Shown here piece by piece: positions 24,011-36,905 of a stretch of DNA of 64,000 nt (within the stretch, counting starts at the first letter, position 1; every line of letters starts with the position of its first letter). Under the pieces are notes generated by a model that worked only from the letters and a program-made list of their open reading frames with translations, ran no database searches and was not told the origin of the DNA. The position numbers were made by a program, and so were the translations under genes. Source of the stretch: Tipula vernalis. Lineage: Eukaryota > Arthropoda > Insecta > Diptera > Tipulidae. Location: positions 84,978,311-85,042,310 of the forward strand of contig OY282560.1 of assembly GCA_958295665.1 (NCBI GenBank). The letters are read 5' to 3'.

Positions 24011-26075
24011 CTTAGCGTTCCTTGCCAGAGATTTGAATTCACTTTCCGATAGTACATGTAGTAGTTGGCCTACTATTCCATCAATCGACCTCAAAAACTG
24101 CCCCCTATCCAGGGGAATAAATTAGTCGAAACTTTATATAAAAATTGAGATTTTAGCTGAAACTGATAAATAGGCCTTAGCACCCCTTACCAGACATTTG
24201 AATTCACTTTCCGATAGTGCATGTAGTAGCTGACCTACTACTCCGTTCATCGAGCCCAAAACCTATCTCCTATCCAGGAGAATAAATTAGTTTGGAAACT
24301 TTAGGTATTGAGATTTTAGATGAAACTGATAAATCGGCCTTAGCACCACTTACCAGAGATTTGAATTCACTTTCCGATAGTACATGTAGTAGATGGCTTA
24401 CTACTCCATCATTAGAGCCCAAAATGTATCCCCTATCCAGGAGAATAAATTAGCCTGGAAACTTTTTCTAACAATTCAGATTTTAACTCAAACTGATAAA
24501 TTGGCCTTAGCACCACTTGCCAGAGATTTGAATTCACTTTTCGATAGTAAATGTAATAGTTGGCCTACTACTCCATCTATCGAGCCCAAAAACGTCCCCC
24601 TATCCAGGGGAATAAATTAGCCTGGAAACTTTTTATAACAATTGAGGTTTTAGCTGAAACTGATAAATGGGCCTTAGCACTCCTTGCCAGAGATTTGAAT
24701 TCACTTTCCGATAGTACATGTAGTAGCTGACCTACTACTCCATCTATCGAGCCCAAAAACTACCCCCTGTCCAGGGGAATAAATTAGTTTGGAAACTTTA
24801 GATATTGAGATTTTAGCTTAAACTGATAAATTGGCCTTAGCACCACTTGCCAGAGATTTGAATTCACTTTCCGATAGTACATATAGTAGTTGGCCTACTA
24901 CTCCATCTATCGAGCCCAAAAACGTCCCCCTATCCAGGGGAATAAATTAGCCTGGAAACTTTTTATAACAATTGAGGTTTTAGCTGAAACTGATAAATGG
25001 GCCTTAGCACTCCTTGCCAGAGATTTGAATTCACTTTCCGATAGTGCATGTGTTAGCTGACCTACTACTCCATCTATTGAGCCCAAAAACGTCCCCCTAT
25101 CCAGGGGAATAAATTATCCTGGAAACTTTCTATAACAATTGAGGTTTTAGCTCAAACTGATAAATGGGCCTTGGCGCCTCTTGCCAGAGATTTGAATTCA
25201 CTTTCCGATAGTACATGTTGTAGTTGGCCTACTATTTCATCAATCGAGCTCAAAAACTGCCCCCTATCCAGGGGAATAAATTAGTCGAAACTTTATATAA
25301 AAATTGAGATTTTAGCTGAATCTGATAAATGGGCCTTAGCACCCTTTACCAGACATTTGAATTCACTTTCCGATAGTGCATGTAGTAGCTGACCTACTAC
25401 TCCGTTCATCGAGCCCAAAACCTATCTCCTATCCAGGAGAATAAATTAGTTTGGAAACTTTAGGTATTGAGATTTTAGATGAAACTGATAAATCGGCCTT
25501 AGCACCTCTTGCCAGAGATTTGAATTCACTTTCCGATAGTACATGTAGTAGATGGCTTACTACTCTATCAATCGAGCCCAAAAACTATTCCCTATCCAGG
25601 GGTATAAATTAGCCTGGAAACTTTTTTTAATAATTGAGATTTTAACTCAAACTGATAAATCGGCCTTAGCACCACTTGCCAGAGATTTGAATTCACTTTC
25701 CGATAATACATGTGGTAGCTGACCTACTACTCCATCCATCGAGCCCAAAAACTCCCCCCTATCCAGGGGAATAAATTAGTCTGGAAACTTTCTATAACAA
25801 TTGAGATTTTAGCTGAAACTGATAAATGGGCTTTAGCACCTCTTGCCAGAGATTTGAATTCACTTTCCGATAGTACATGTGGTAGTTGGTCTACTATTCC
25901 ATCAATCGAGCTCAAAAACTGCCCCCTATCCATGGGAATAAATTAGCCTGGAAACTTTTTATAACAATTGAGATTTTATCTCAAACTGATAAATGGGCCT
26001 TAGCACTCCTTGCCAGAGATTTGAATTCACTTTCTGATAGTAAATGTAATAGTTGGCCTACTACTCCATCCATAG
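24011..26075 (+). repeat. 166-bp tandem satellite, about 12-13 units
   Basis: The anchor word TTGAATTCACTTTC(C/T)GATAG (one copy has TTTTCGATAG) starts at 24033, 24198, 24361, 24528, 24694, 24858, 25024, 25192, 25357, 25520, 25687, 25854 and 26021, a spacing of 163-168 bp. Each unit also has CTACTACTCCATC, CCCCCTATCCAGG, AATAAATTAG and GCC(T)TAGCACC. Units differ by scattered substitutions, and some neighbours are more alike than others (those at about 24700 and 25024 share blocks), as in satellite homogenisation. The short open frames over it (24393-24620, 25886-26113) are repeat by-products. Confidence 0.95.
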
Positions 26076-26084
26076 AGGTCAATC

Positions 26085-26465
26085 GTTCATTGACCGTTAA
26101 TACCTACTACTAGATATTTGAACTAGAGATCCGATAGTGGTAGCTGCTTAAAATTGTAGTCCATTATGCCGATTAACTATTTCTTAAACCAAGAATTAAT
26201 ATTAACTAGACATTTTTTCTGGCGCTGAAGACTAACAATTATTTAATGTCATTTACGCCACTTGCCTATGGTTTGGATTCATTTTTTTATGGTCCATATA
26301 TTATTTTGACTAAATTCCACTAATATTGCCTCTGAATAGTCTTACTTTCACAGGAAATCACTTTTATTCGAAAGATTTTGTAATGAAATTACATTTTTAG
26401 TACTATAAATATTTCAATATGAATCGTAATTTTTCCAATTGGAATTTAGTTTAGCAGTGTGAAAC
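26085..26465 (-). repeat. Right inverted arm of the palindromic element
   Basis: Begins at CGTTCATTGACCGTTAA and extends to about CCAATTGGAATT, mirroring 23340-23735. Confidence 0.7.
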
Positions 26466-26654
26466 TAATACATATATAAAATCTGTGGATTTGTGGAAAA
26501 CTTCACATCCATTAGTCAGCATTATATAAAGAAGAAAACGCGATTCGAATTACATAGTTTATAAAATGAATATGGCCTAAAATGATCCCAAACATAGACT
26601 TTCCTAAAATGAGAACATCATCATTTGAATAATAAATAAAAATAAAGCGAAACA

Positions 26655-27930
26655 CCTGGGTATCGATTTTGGTCGCAAAATGAGGATTGAGGATTGAGAA
26701 TTTTGTATATGTACACGGCGTATAATATACATTTTGCTATTGTGTGCCGTCAAATATTTTTATTGTATTAGTGTGTTGTCTCATGATGGTAAGCATCAAA
26801 AATAAGCTAAGCGGGTGAAATCGGTTCAACTTTTTTGTTGCTTCCGCTCGCCTTGAGTTATTTTTCCCTACCTTTTAACATGAGGAATTCATGTTTTTCT
26901 ATCTATTGTTGTTGTAAACGAGACATTCATTTTACTTCGTTACCAAAAATCCAAAACAATATACGCAATCAATTGCTCGTGGGGATCTTCAATATAAAAA
27001 ACAAAAAGCAACATAAATAAATGGTTTTTAATTTTTACATTCTTCGTCGACCACATTCATAATATTTTTAACTTGTTTTTTTTTTTTGAGTTATGTCAGT
27101 GAGAATAAACATTTGAAAAATAAAAAAAAACATTTCAGTGTTATCTCATGCGTACGAAAGGAATGTTGTACATATCTTTATTTCCAGTAATTTTCTATAA
27201 AATTTAAAACTAATAAAATGGTAAATTGAATTATGATTTAAAGATAAACAAAAATTAGCTAAAAATGGAAAACAAGTCAGAAAAATATTTATAAACTATA
27301 ATTTTATTAATAATTTTAAATGATGAAAAGACACACGACGTACATCCTTCCTCTCCTGCGTTTGAATTAACACTAAGCCAAAATAACTAATTTACTTCTT
27401 ATATTTTCCACATTATATTTTATATCCCTCTTTTTCGTATCATTTTATCTCTCTTATTTGCATCATGTAAAACAAAAAACAAAAAAAACCGCCCATCAAT
27501 TTTTTAGTTTTTTGTTTAACATCGAATAAGAGGGATAATGTGAAAATATAAGTAAATTAGTGATTTTGGGATGGGCAAGTAGGATGTACGTCGTATATCT
27601 TTTCATCATTTAAATTTATTAATAAAATTATAGTTTATAAATATTTTTTTGACTTAATTTCCATTTTTAGCTAATTTTGATTTATCTTTAAATCATTATT
27701 CAATTTACCATTTTATTAGTTTTAAATTTTACAGAAAATTACTGGAAATAAAAATATGTACAACATTTCTTTCGTACACATGAGATAACACTGAATTGTT
27801 TTTTTTTATTTTTCAAATGTTTATTCTCTGTTTTTCTCTATTCTTTGAACACCAATACAATTTACCAATACTATTGCCTTCCGGTAATTCTCAACTCAAT
27901 CCTCAAATTGCGACCAAAATCGCTACCCTG
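26655..27930. mobile_element. Foldback element, copy 1
   Basis: The terminal repeat CGATTTTGGTCGCAAAATGAG appears inverted at the right as CTCAAATTGCGACCAAAATCG (about 27901-27922). Inside, a long arm at about 27105-27400 (GTTATCTCATGCGTACGAAA, AAACTATAATTTTATTAATA) is mirrored by 27570-27830, so most of the element folds on itself around a GC-poor centre near 27490. No coding sequence was recognised. It abuts copy 2 directly. Confidence 0.85.
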
Positions 27931-29273
27931 GGGTATCGATTTTGGTCGCAAAATGAGGATTGAGGATTGAGAATTTGGTATATGTACACGGCGTATAATA
28001 TACATTTTGCTATTGTGTGCCGTCAAATATTTTTATTGTATTAGTGTGTTTTCTCATGATGGTAAGTATCAAAAATAAGCTAAGCGGGTGAAATCGGTTC
28101 AACTTTTTTGTTGTTTCCGCTCGCCTTGAGTTATTTTCCCCTAACTTTTAACATGAGGAATTCATGTTTTTCTATCTATTGTTGTTGTAAACGAGACATT
28201 CATTTTATTTCGTTACCAAAAATCCAAAACAAACGCAATCAAAAAAATTGCTCGTGATCTTCAATATAAAAAACAAAAAGCAGCATAAATATGTAAATGG
28301 TTTTTAATTTTTACATTCTTCGTCGACCACATTCATAATATTTTTAACTTTTTTTTTTTTTTTTGAGTTATGTGAGAATAAACATTTGAAAAATCAAAAA
28401 AAAACAATTCAGTGTTATCTCATGCGCACGAAAGGAATGTTGTACATATTTTTATTTCCAGTAATTTTCTGCAAAATTTAAAACTAATAAAATTGTTAAT
28501 TAAATAATGATTTAAAGATAAATAAATAATAACTAAAAATGGAAAATAAGTCAGTTAAATATTTATAAACTATAATTTTATTAATAATTTAAAATGATGA
28601 AAAATCACACGACGTACATTCACCCTTTCCTGTGCTTGAATTAACACTAAGCCAGAATAACTAATTTACTTCTTATTTTTTCCACATTATATTTTATATC
28701 CCTCTTTTTCGTGTCATTTTATCTCTCTTATTTGCATCATGTTAAACAAAAAAACTTAAAAAAACGCCCATTAGACACTGTCAAATGTGCGTATTTTTTA
28801 GTTTTTTGTTTAATATAACATGGCATAAGGTTTTTTTGTTTAACATCGGATAAGAGGGATAATGTGAAAAATATAAGAAGTAAATTAGTGATTTTAACTT
28901 TTAGTGTTGATCCAAGCGCAGGAAAGGGAGTATGTACGTCGTGTAATTTTTCTAACTTAAAATTATTAATAAAATTATAGTTTATAAATATTTTTCTGAT
29001 TTATTTGCCTTTTTTAATTAATATTTATTTATCTTTAAATCATTATTCAAGTAATAATTTTATTAGTTTTATATTTTGCAAAAAATTACTGGAAACAAAA
29101 ATATGTACAACCTTTCGTACCCATGAGATGACACTGAATTTTTTTTTTTATATTTCAAATGTTTATTCTCTGTTTTTCTCTATTCTTTGGTCACCAATAC
29201 AATTTACCAATACTTTTGCCTTCCGGTAATACTCAACTCAATCCTCAAATTGCGACCAAAATCGCTGTCCTGG
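27931..29273. mobile_element. Foldback element, copy 2, directly adjacent to copy 1
   Basis: Nearly the same sequence as 26655-27930 starting GTATCGATTTTGGTCGCAAA, with small indels and a ~60 bp difference around the centre (28760-28850). It ends CGACCAAAATCGCTGTCCTGG at 29273. The two copies share the junction CCCTGGGGTATCG. They form a direct tandem dimer, each unit itself being palindromic. Confidence 0.85.
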
Positions 29274-29389
29274 TGTACTTTTATATGGGATTGTTGTTTG
29301 GTAGCCAGCCTTTAATAATAGTCTAACCAAAAGTTGCTGATGAAAATTTAGAGAACTTTCACCCTGTATTACTACTCTATCAAGCACCT

Positions 29390-30003
<614 letters not shown>

Positions 30004-30640
30004 ATAGTGAAATAGTATAATCCATCACAACTGGATCAGGTTGGCCACGTAGCCTGGCACATGACCAAGTTATCCGAAAATATAGGCATGCCCTTGTGGA
30101 CATCTCTGTGATCGGAGATATAACAAGTATAGTATAGTATGCTATCTGAAAATGTGGATAAGACCTTGTGTACATCTCTGTAATCCAACAATTTTTAAAA
30201 GCATCCATAATTATTAAAAATTGTAAATTCGGCGAAATATAGGAGAGTTCATCACAATTGGATCAGGTTGGCCACGTAGACTGGCATGTGGCCAAGTTAT
30301 CCGACAATATGAACTATCCGAGATAAGTGCAAGGCTTTGTAGACATCTCTGCGGTCGGCGATGTAAAACTTTTAAAATAATCCAAAATTATTAAAAATTC
30401 CAAAAACTGTGAAATATATTATAGTTCATCATAATTGGATCGGCTTGGTGACATTGACCACTATATGGCTTACCTATTCTAAGAAATGTGCGGGGCCTTC
30501 GGCACATTTCCAGGATCGGCGCTAAATAATTATTTAAACCATCAAAAATCAGCCAACCTTTAAATTATCTGAAATATAATAATGTTCAACACCATTGGAT
30601 GGTTTTGTTTAACGAGATAAACAGATGGTCCAGATATCTG
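30004..30640 (+). repeat. Degenerate tandem repeat, about four units of ~160-225 bp
   Basis: The block GTGAAATA...CATCACAACTGGATCAGGTTGGC starts near 30008, 30233, 30410 and 30570, each time less well preserved. The shared end of each unit is ACATCTCTGYGATCGGCGAT. The frame at 30002-30208 lies wholly in this repeat and is not a gene. Confidence 0.75.
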
Positions 30641-30789
30641 ATAATGATGAAAAGAACCTGTTTTCTGAGGAAAAAAACCTGTTTGGTGGTACGAAAAATC
30701 TAAAATTACAAAAAATTTAAATTTTCATACAATTTAAATTCCAATTGGAAAAATAGCTAATTTAACAGTGTAATTTTTTCGAGTAATCC

Positions 30790-31055
30790 AAAAATATAAG
30801 AACAACAAATGAGTTGATCTTGTCAAGGTGACAAGCCAGATCATCAACAACATGAAGAAGGGTTATTGTTGTAATCTAAACTGATTTAGATAATTAAACT
30901 TAGCTAAATGCTGGATGATTTGGTCACGAAGAATGATTTCAAAAAATTTAGATAGAATCAAAACTAAACTAATCGGTCTAAGATTATTCAACGAATCAAT
31001 GTCCTTCTTTTTTATAATGGGGATCACTGGCTTACGAGATTTCCTTTATTAGTTC
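30790..31055 (-). pseudogene. LINE-type reverse transcriptase fragment
   Basis: The minus strand at about 30900-31055 reads KPVIPIIKKKDIDSLNNLRP, then ISLVLILSKFFEIIL. This matches the early RT block of jockey/CR1-type non-LTR retrotransposons (family pattern: P-I-x-K-K-x-x-x-N-x-R-P-I-S-L-x-x-x-x-S-K-x-x-E-x-I-L). After LNQFRLQ a stop follows, and the sequence then decays. No catalytic box survives. It is one short piece of a truncated element. Confidence 0.65.
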
Positions 31056-31839
31056 AAATTTTAGATTAGATAGCTCAGATTAAGCTTTTAGTGCAAATTT
31101 ACAGAACGATACATTTCTTGGAAATTTTTAAGAAAAGGCGGTGGTCTAATTAATAAGCAAAAGAAGAAATCGTTTCTGTTGCTATTAAATATTTTCTTAA
31201 GACATGGTTTATCATTTGTTCTCGGTTCTGACTCCATAGAAATAAAAATGCCTTGAGGTTCTGACCGATATTTAGATTTAGAGAAGAAAATTAGCTAAAC
31301 TCGTTTAAAATAAAAGCTTTCGACGTCAAACAACAATGATTTTTGTGTATGCTGGGTTGATTTATTTATATTATACGTTTTGCGTAACTCCAAGATTTGA
31401 AAAGGTTAAATTTGATTTGCCAACAGATAAAATTTCTTTTGAAAAAGGTTAAATTTGATTTGAAAAAGGGAGCTTATAGTAATCTGCTGGTGTTCGCAGC
31501 TTGCGATGTATTATTATGATGTTCATGAAAACCAAGAAGAAACTAGAAACATACATAAACGAGACTGAAAATAAATTCTTGTTTCCCTCACTTGAGCCAA
31601 ACCAGTCAGTCTCTATTTTGATTACCAGTAAATATACAGGTTTATGTTGTAAAACGAATTATTCGAATAAGGCAATGTTCTCCAATTAGCTTTGAGTTGT
31701 AAGAACTTGGAGAGTTACACAAATAAATCTAAATGGTGATATTTAAAAGATCTTGTGAGATTATGCCAAAATTTCGATATTTCTCCGATTTCCTGTAGGT
31801 TATTCGAAATTGTTCAAGAATGTCCAGGTTATTTACAGT

Positions 31840-33720
31840 GCACAGTGAAACTTATTTTGGATGAAGGATATTTACATTGACAACAAATATTCGGAATTTT
31901 TTACAAAAAATATCCTTTGTAATATCAAATTTCGGAATAAAATGATTTGAGTTGAAAAGCTTCGATAAGTGAAAGTTCTTAAAACTTAAAGTGCTCGACA
32001 TTTCTTCCAAGTACATGATTTATGCTCATAAAACATTTTAACGAAAGATAGAATTTTTGTAAAGGCACAAAAATTACTGAGAAAGTATAAATAAATTATC
32101 AAGCTCATTGAAAACAAATACTCTAAATTAATCCAAAATATCACCTTCCTTTATAATATCAAATTTGAAAGTCAAATGGTTTGATTGGAAAAGCTCTTAA
32201 AACTAAAACTCTTAATAGTTTACATTGAGCAGAAATATTCTAAATCCTACCCAAAATTCCGTCCGTCATCCGTTACATATCAAATTTCGAAGTAAAATGG
32301 TTTGTTTAAAAAGCTTCGATAAGTGAAAGCTCTGAAAACTATAGCTCTTGAAATTTTTTTCAAATATATAATTTATGCTCATCACATATTTGATTAAAAA
32401 CCTGAAATTATTAAAAAGTTCAAAAAATGTTAAGTTCAAATCCCAAAAGGTAGGAATTAATTGTCAAGCTTAAGGCTTATTGAAAACAAATATTCTAAAT
32501 TTATTCCAAAATTCTACCTTTCTTTAAAATACAATATCAAATTTCAGACTGAAAAATAAATGATTTGGGTTAAAAAGCTTCGATACGTAAAAGCTCCTAA
32601 AACTAAAGGTTCGACATTTTTTGCATTTTGCTCAAATTATGAAAAGCCTCAAAAATATTAAGTTCAAACTCATTGGAAGCTTAAAAATGTTAAGTTCAAA
32701 CTCAAAGCTTATTGGAAACAAACATTCTAAATTTATCCCAAAATTCCGTTACAAAGGGTAACGAGAAAGGTTGTAAACGGTTTAGGTTTACTTACAAAAC
32801 AAAAAATAAGTTTACATGATACGTTACAAAGGGTAACGGAATTTTCTCTGAAAACCAAAAGCTCTCAAAAGTTTTTCCAAATACATATTTTTGGCACATA
32901 AAACATTGTAACAAAAACCAGAAATTATTAAAAGGCTCAGAAATGGCAAGTTTAAACCCAAACACATAATATAAATTAATAATCAAGCCTAAAGCTCATT
33001 GTTAACAAATATTCTAAATTTATCCCAAAATTCCGTCGCCCATTTTAATATCAAATTTCATTGTAAATTGATTTGATTCAAAAAGCTTCGATAAACGAAA
33101 GCTTATATTATAATACCAAGTTTCCTAGTAAAATAGTTTGGTTTGACTAAAAGCTCTAGATAATTTACATTGAGAACAAATATACTAAATTGTCCCTAAA
33201 TTCCATTACCCTTTGTAAAGTCGATTTTCTGAGTAAAATGATTAAGTTTAGAACGCTTTTCTAATTAAAAGCTCTTAAAACTAATAGTTCTTGACTTTTT
33301 TTAAAAAACTTAATTTTTGCTCATAAAACATGTTAACAAAAACCTGAAATTATGAAAGAAAAAATCACAAATGTTAAGCTCACACCCAAAAGGTATCATT
33401 TAATTATCAGGCTTAAAGCTCATTGAACACAAATTTTCTAAATTTATCCTAGATTCCACCTTCCATTATAAAATCAAATTTTAGAGTTAAAAGGTTTGGT
33501 TTGAAAACCTCTTAAAATTTAAAGCTTTTGATGATTGATGATTAACTTTGAGAACAAATATTCTAAATTTTAGCCCAAATTCCGTCTCCTTTTGTAAAAT
33601 CATATTTCTGAGTAAAATGATTCATGATTAAAGAAGTTAAGTTAAAACCCAAACTTGTTTAAATTAATTATCACGCTTAAAACTAATTGACAATACATAT
33701 TTGCAAATATATATTTTATG
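31840..33720 (+). repeat. Degenerate satellite-like region, period about 250-300 bp
   Basis: The words AAAAGCTTCGATAAGTGAAAG (near 31955, 32310, 32573, 33080), AACAAATATTCTAAATTTAT and GTTAAGTTCAAACTCA recur in the same order with heavy divergence and truncated units. The AGAAAGG- and CGTTACAAAGGGTAACG-type words near 32755 and 32822 show local duplication. No coding sequence was found. Confidence 0.65.
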
Positions 33721-34756
33721 CTTACACAATTTTTTAACAACACTTAAGGATAATTCGATATTTGAGAATATTCAAGATACTTTGAAAATTCGACATTCTT
33801 GAGATTATTTCGAAATTCTTGATATTTTCAAATTTTATTTAAAATTGGTGATGCTTTATCGATATACTTAGAAATCGTCAGAGCATTGAGTTGCAAGATG
33901 CTTCGTGTCATCTACTCTCGAAATCAGATACTTTTAATTAATGAGAGACTAGACGATAGGAAGAAATAAGTTTTTTACTAAGAGCTTTACTTGTTCATAG
34001 GTACAAGAAGCATTTTTAGGGGCCCAGAAAAATGTTGCGGGGGGCCCGAAATTTGTAGTTACGCTACTGCTAAGATCACTATATTCATTTTCCAAATATC
34101 TGAAAATTCGGAACGCAAGATACAGTCATTAATCAGGTAGGTCAAAGGTGATATACCATATGCTTTGGAAATATCAAATTCACTTACGAGTATGCAGCTA
34201 AATGAGAAAGACGTGTTCACTAAAACTCAGGTAAAGGAATAACAACAGACAAAATGGGTACTTTGCAGAAATAAGAATTGATGATTGAAGGGTCTAAATC
34301 AGTCGAAGTACTAGATTTTTCAGCCCCTAATCCAACATGATTACAGTTATTCCACCCTATTGCGTTCAATACGATATATTTCTAAGTCCTAGACATCGGA
34401 TAATTTCCTATATTTAATATAAGCATGATCCCTCGCTAGCATACTCTTAGCAATACTACTATTAAACTATGGTGCAACAGATTGGCTATTAACTATTTTT
34501 TTCGTTGGTACACAATATTATCATGAAAATTATATAGGCAATCATAAAAACACTGGAAGGTGAAATTGACATTACTGAACGAGTGCAAAAAGCTCCAGTT
34601 AACGTTAGAAAAAACAAAATCATGATAATTTCAGCATCCAACTGACTATAGTCGTATAGCTTTAATTAAGCTTCATAAGAGATCGCCAGTAAATCATGGT
34701 CGGATGCTTTCATAAAATCATTCATCACGGAGAATGATTCAAACATTTTAACCATA

Positions 34757-34960
34757 TTATAGGTCAACGCACCAATCTTTTGAATAACAGAACCAACGTA
34801 GTTGCTTAGTCTTCATTAATTGGTTGTTTACTGTAGTATTTATTCTCGCGCATTTAAGGTGAACATTTGATTTACAGACACCACTGCAAGGACACCACTC
34901 TTCCCGTCCATTCCACTCTAATTTACATTTTCCGCAACAATGTACGGTGTAAAACGTCAC
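34757..34960 (-). pseudogene. Short frame with a PHD-finger-like cysteine pattern
   Basis: The 67-codon frame has C-x2-C (CGKC), CPCSGVC, then H-x2-C (HLKC) and a closing WFC. This order resembles PHD-type zinc fingers such as those in the first ORF of some LINE and other retroelements in insects. There is no adjacent RT or gag, no start context and no polyadenylation site that I can defend. Most likely it is an isolated fragment of a retroelement ORF1. A host exon cannot be excluded. Confidence 0.4.
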
Positions 34961-35433
34961 GATTGTAATATTTAGAGAATGACTAAACTGGAAATATCGA
35001 ATTTGTATTTGTCAATAATATGATCTATCGCAAGATCAGCAACAATTCGACAAGTATGACGCAGTTAATATTTTCTATTTTTGATGTAAACACGATTGCA
35101 AATAATTAGCACTCACACACTTTAACAGTTATAGTTCACAATCACAACTTTTTATCAATAAAAATAACAATGTTATGTTAGGTGTAATCATAAAACTAGT
35201 TATGTTATGAATAGTTTTTATAATTAGGCTTAAATACGAGTGCGACCTTAAGTAAGTTCCTTTCCGTATAAATTATTTTAATTAAGGAAAAACATTTTAA
35301 AACAATGCTAATTAGTTAATTAACATAATAACGCCAGGTTTCACCAGAAACAGCTAATCTCCAGTTAAATAATCTTTCCTCCATTTTTTCTTTTATTAAA
35401 TGGCTTAAATGGTTTTATTTTGGTTGTCGTCCA

Positions 35434-36897
35434 CAGTGGCGGATTAAAGAAATTCTGAGCCCAAGGCAAGCTTTCGAGTCCGGGTGCCTACGAAGTAATA
35501 GGAGAATTCAGGCCCACCGGTTGATAAGAAATTTGGCTTGAGTGTTATTGGCAAATTAGTTATTGTATTTGTTTACATCGCCTTAGCAAACTAACGAATG
35601 TGAAAAAGATAATTGTTCATATTCGCTAACTAACTCGAGCAATGGGTTTAGGTATGGGTAAATCGTCGAATTTTTCAGCTTTCACAGAATCATAGATAAT
35701 GGCTCTGGCAAAGTTTCGAATATTATGCATATTTTTTTTCAATGTTGCTATGTTAAATTAGCGAATATGTTTTGCCGTCCTGAAAAAGCCTTCCACATTT
35801 TATAGTTTGAGATGGTACAGACGATATGGCCAAACGTTTCCAACTTAGAAAATTGGATAGTAAAAATTGGATGAACCATTTCATCAGTTATACCGAGAAA
35901 ATGCTTGGTTAAGGGATTCGATATGCAAAGATTACTTTAACAAGCATAAACGCAACACGAGATATGAGGTATTAGAAAATAAATATTAAATTCGATAATC
36001 TTTAAACAAGACGAGTAGGTATGATGATCGTCGGTTGTGCGGACAAAATATTGTACGGTAAACTGGCTCAATCATATAAGTAATTGCAGTATACGATAAA
36101 TCGTAGCGTCTATTGGCACTTTGGCATTTTACGTAATTCTAGATAAAAACACCAACAAACCTAAATTTTAGAGGTCAGTTCCAAAGTTGCAATTGTTCGC
36201 AAATTTTTAATCTGAATCACTTAGACTTGCATATCGATCGATAATATTCGATGCTTAAATTTCCCTAACAATTCCTCATAATATCACTATGAATGTGAAG
36301 CAAGACTAGCCCAACTAACCGATTTTTAATCATGTACTATTTAATCACTTTTGACCGTCTTATTAGTGAAACATTCCTTTCAAAACTTGCAACTTCAATT
36401 GCGGCTAAAATAACTAAAATGTTTTGCATTGTAGGAAAAATCTCAAAATCATCTGATTCGTTTTAAGGCAATGTTTCTGAGTTTGAATAAGAATCAAAAT
36501 AATTCGTGATTAAACTTTGATATTTGTTTTTATACAATGCCATTGAATCTCTCACCACCGATCTGAAGTGCCAGAATGGTAATTTGAACGTTTTAAAAGA
36601 CCGGAATTAATATTACATTCGTCGGAATCTCATCCGGTGAAAATGTCTAACACAACCTGCATTATGTTTTCAACTTGTTAAGACATTAAACTGTGTTAAA
36701 CTGAAATTTCGCCGTCCAAATAGATACCGTGCCACATTTTCTAACCGACAAAATGTAAATCGATTATCGTGGAACATATAATAGAATTTTATTGCTGATA
36801 CCGGCATAAAATTTGTATCTGAACGAAATTTATGAACCCCAAAAATTCACTGGCCCAAGGCACGTGCCTAGTTTGCCCAGGCCTTATTCCGCTCCTA
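35434..36897. mobile_element. Decayed hAT-like element
   Basis: The left end CAGTGGCGGATTAA and the right end read inward TAGGAGCGGAATAA match at 10 of 14 positions. The flanks GTCGTCCA (35426-35433) and GTCGTACG (36898-36905) match at 6 of 8, consistent with an eroded 8-bp hAT target duplication. Subterminal GAGCCCAAGGCAAG and GGCCCAAGGCACGTGCC are also shared in opposite orientation. No intact transposase frame remains; the frame at 36789-37166 runs across the right end and is not a gene. Confidence 0.6.
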
Positions 36898-36905
36898 GTC
36901 GTACG

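Larger units (their letters stand above)
22150..26560. mobile_element. Large palindromic element enclosing a 166-bp satellite
   Basis: Sequence at 23340-23735 is the inverted copy of 26085-26465 (shared words GGCAATATTAGTGGAATTTA, TGACTAAATTCCACTA, CGTTCATTGACCGTTAA). Outside these, GGATGTGAAGTTTTCCAC (about 22185-22202) is matched in reverse by GTGGAAAACTTCACATCC (about 26492). The left side carries ~1.1 kb (22240-23340) that the right side lacks. Between the arms lies the satellite. No transposase was recognised. The layout resembles foldback-type or long-TIR non-autonomous DNA transposons with internal tandem repeats. The outer boundaries are approximate. Confidence 0.65.

Noticed and set aside
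24033..26075. Possible CRISPR-like regular array
   Set aside because: The whole 166-bp period is repeated, with no unique spacers, and the genome is eukaryotic: it is a satellite.
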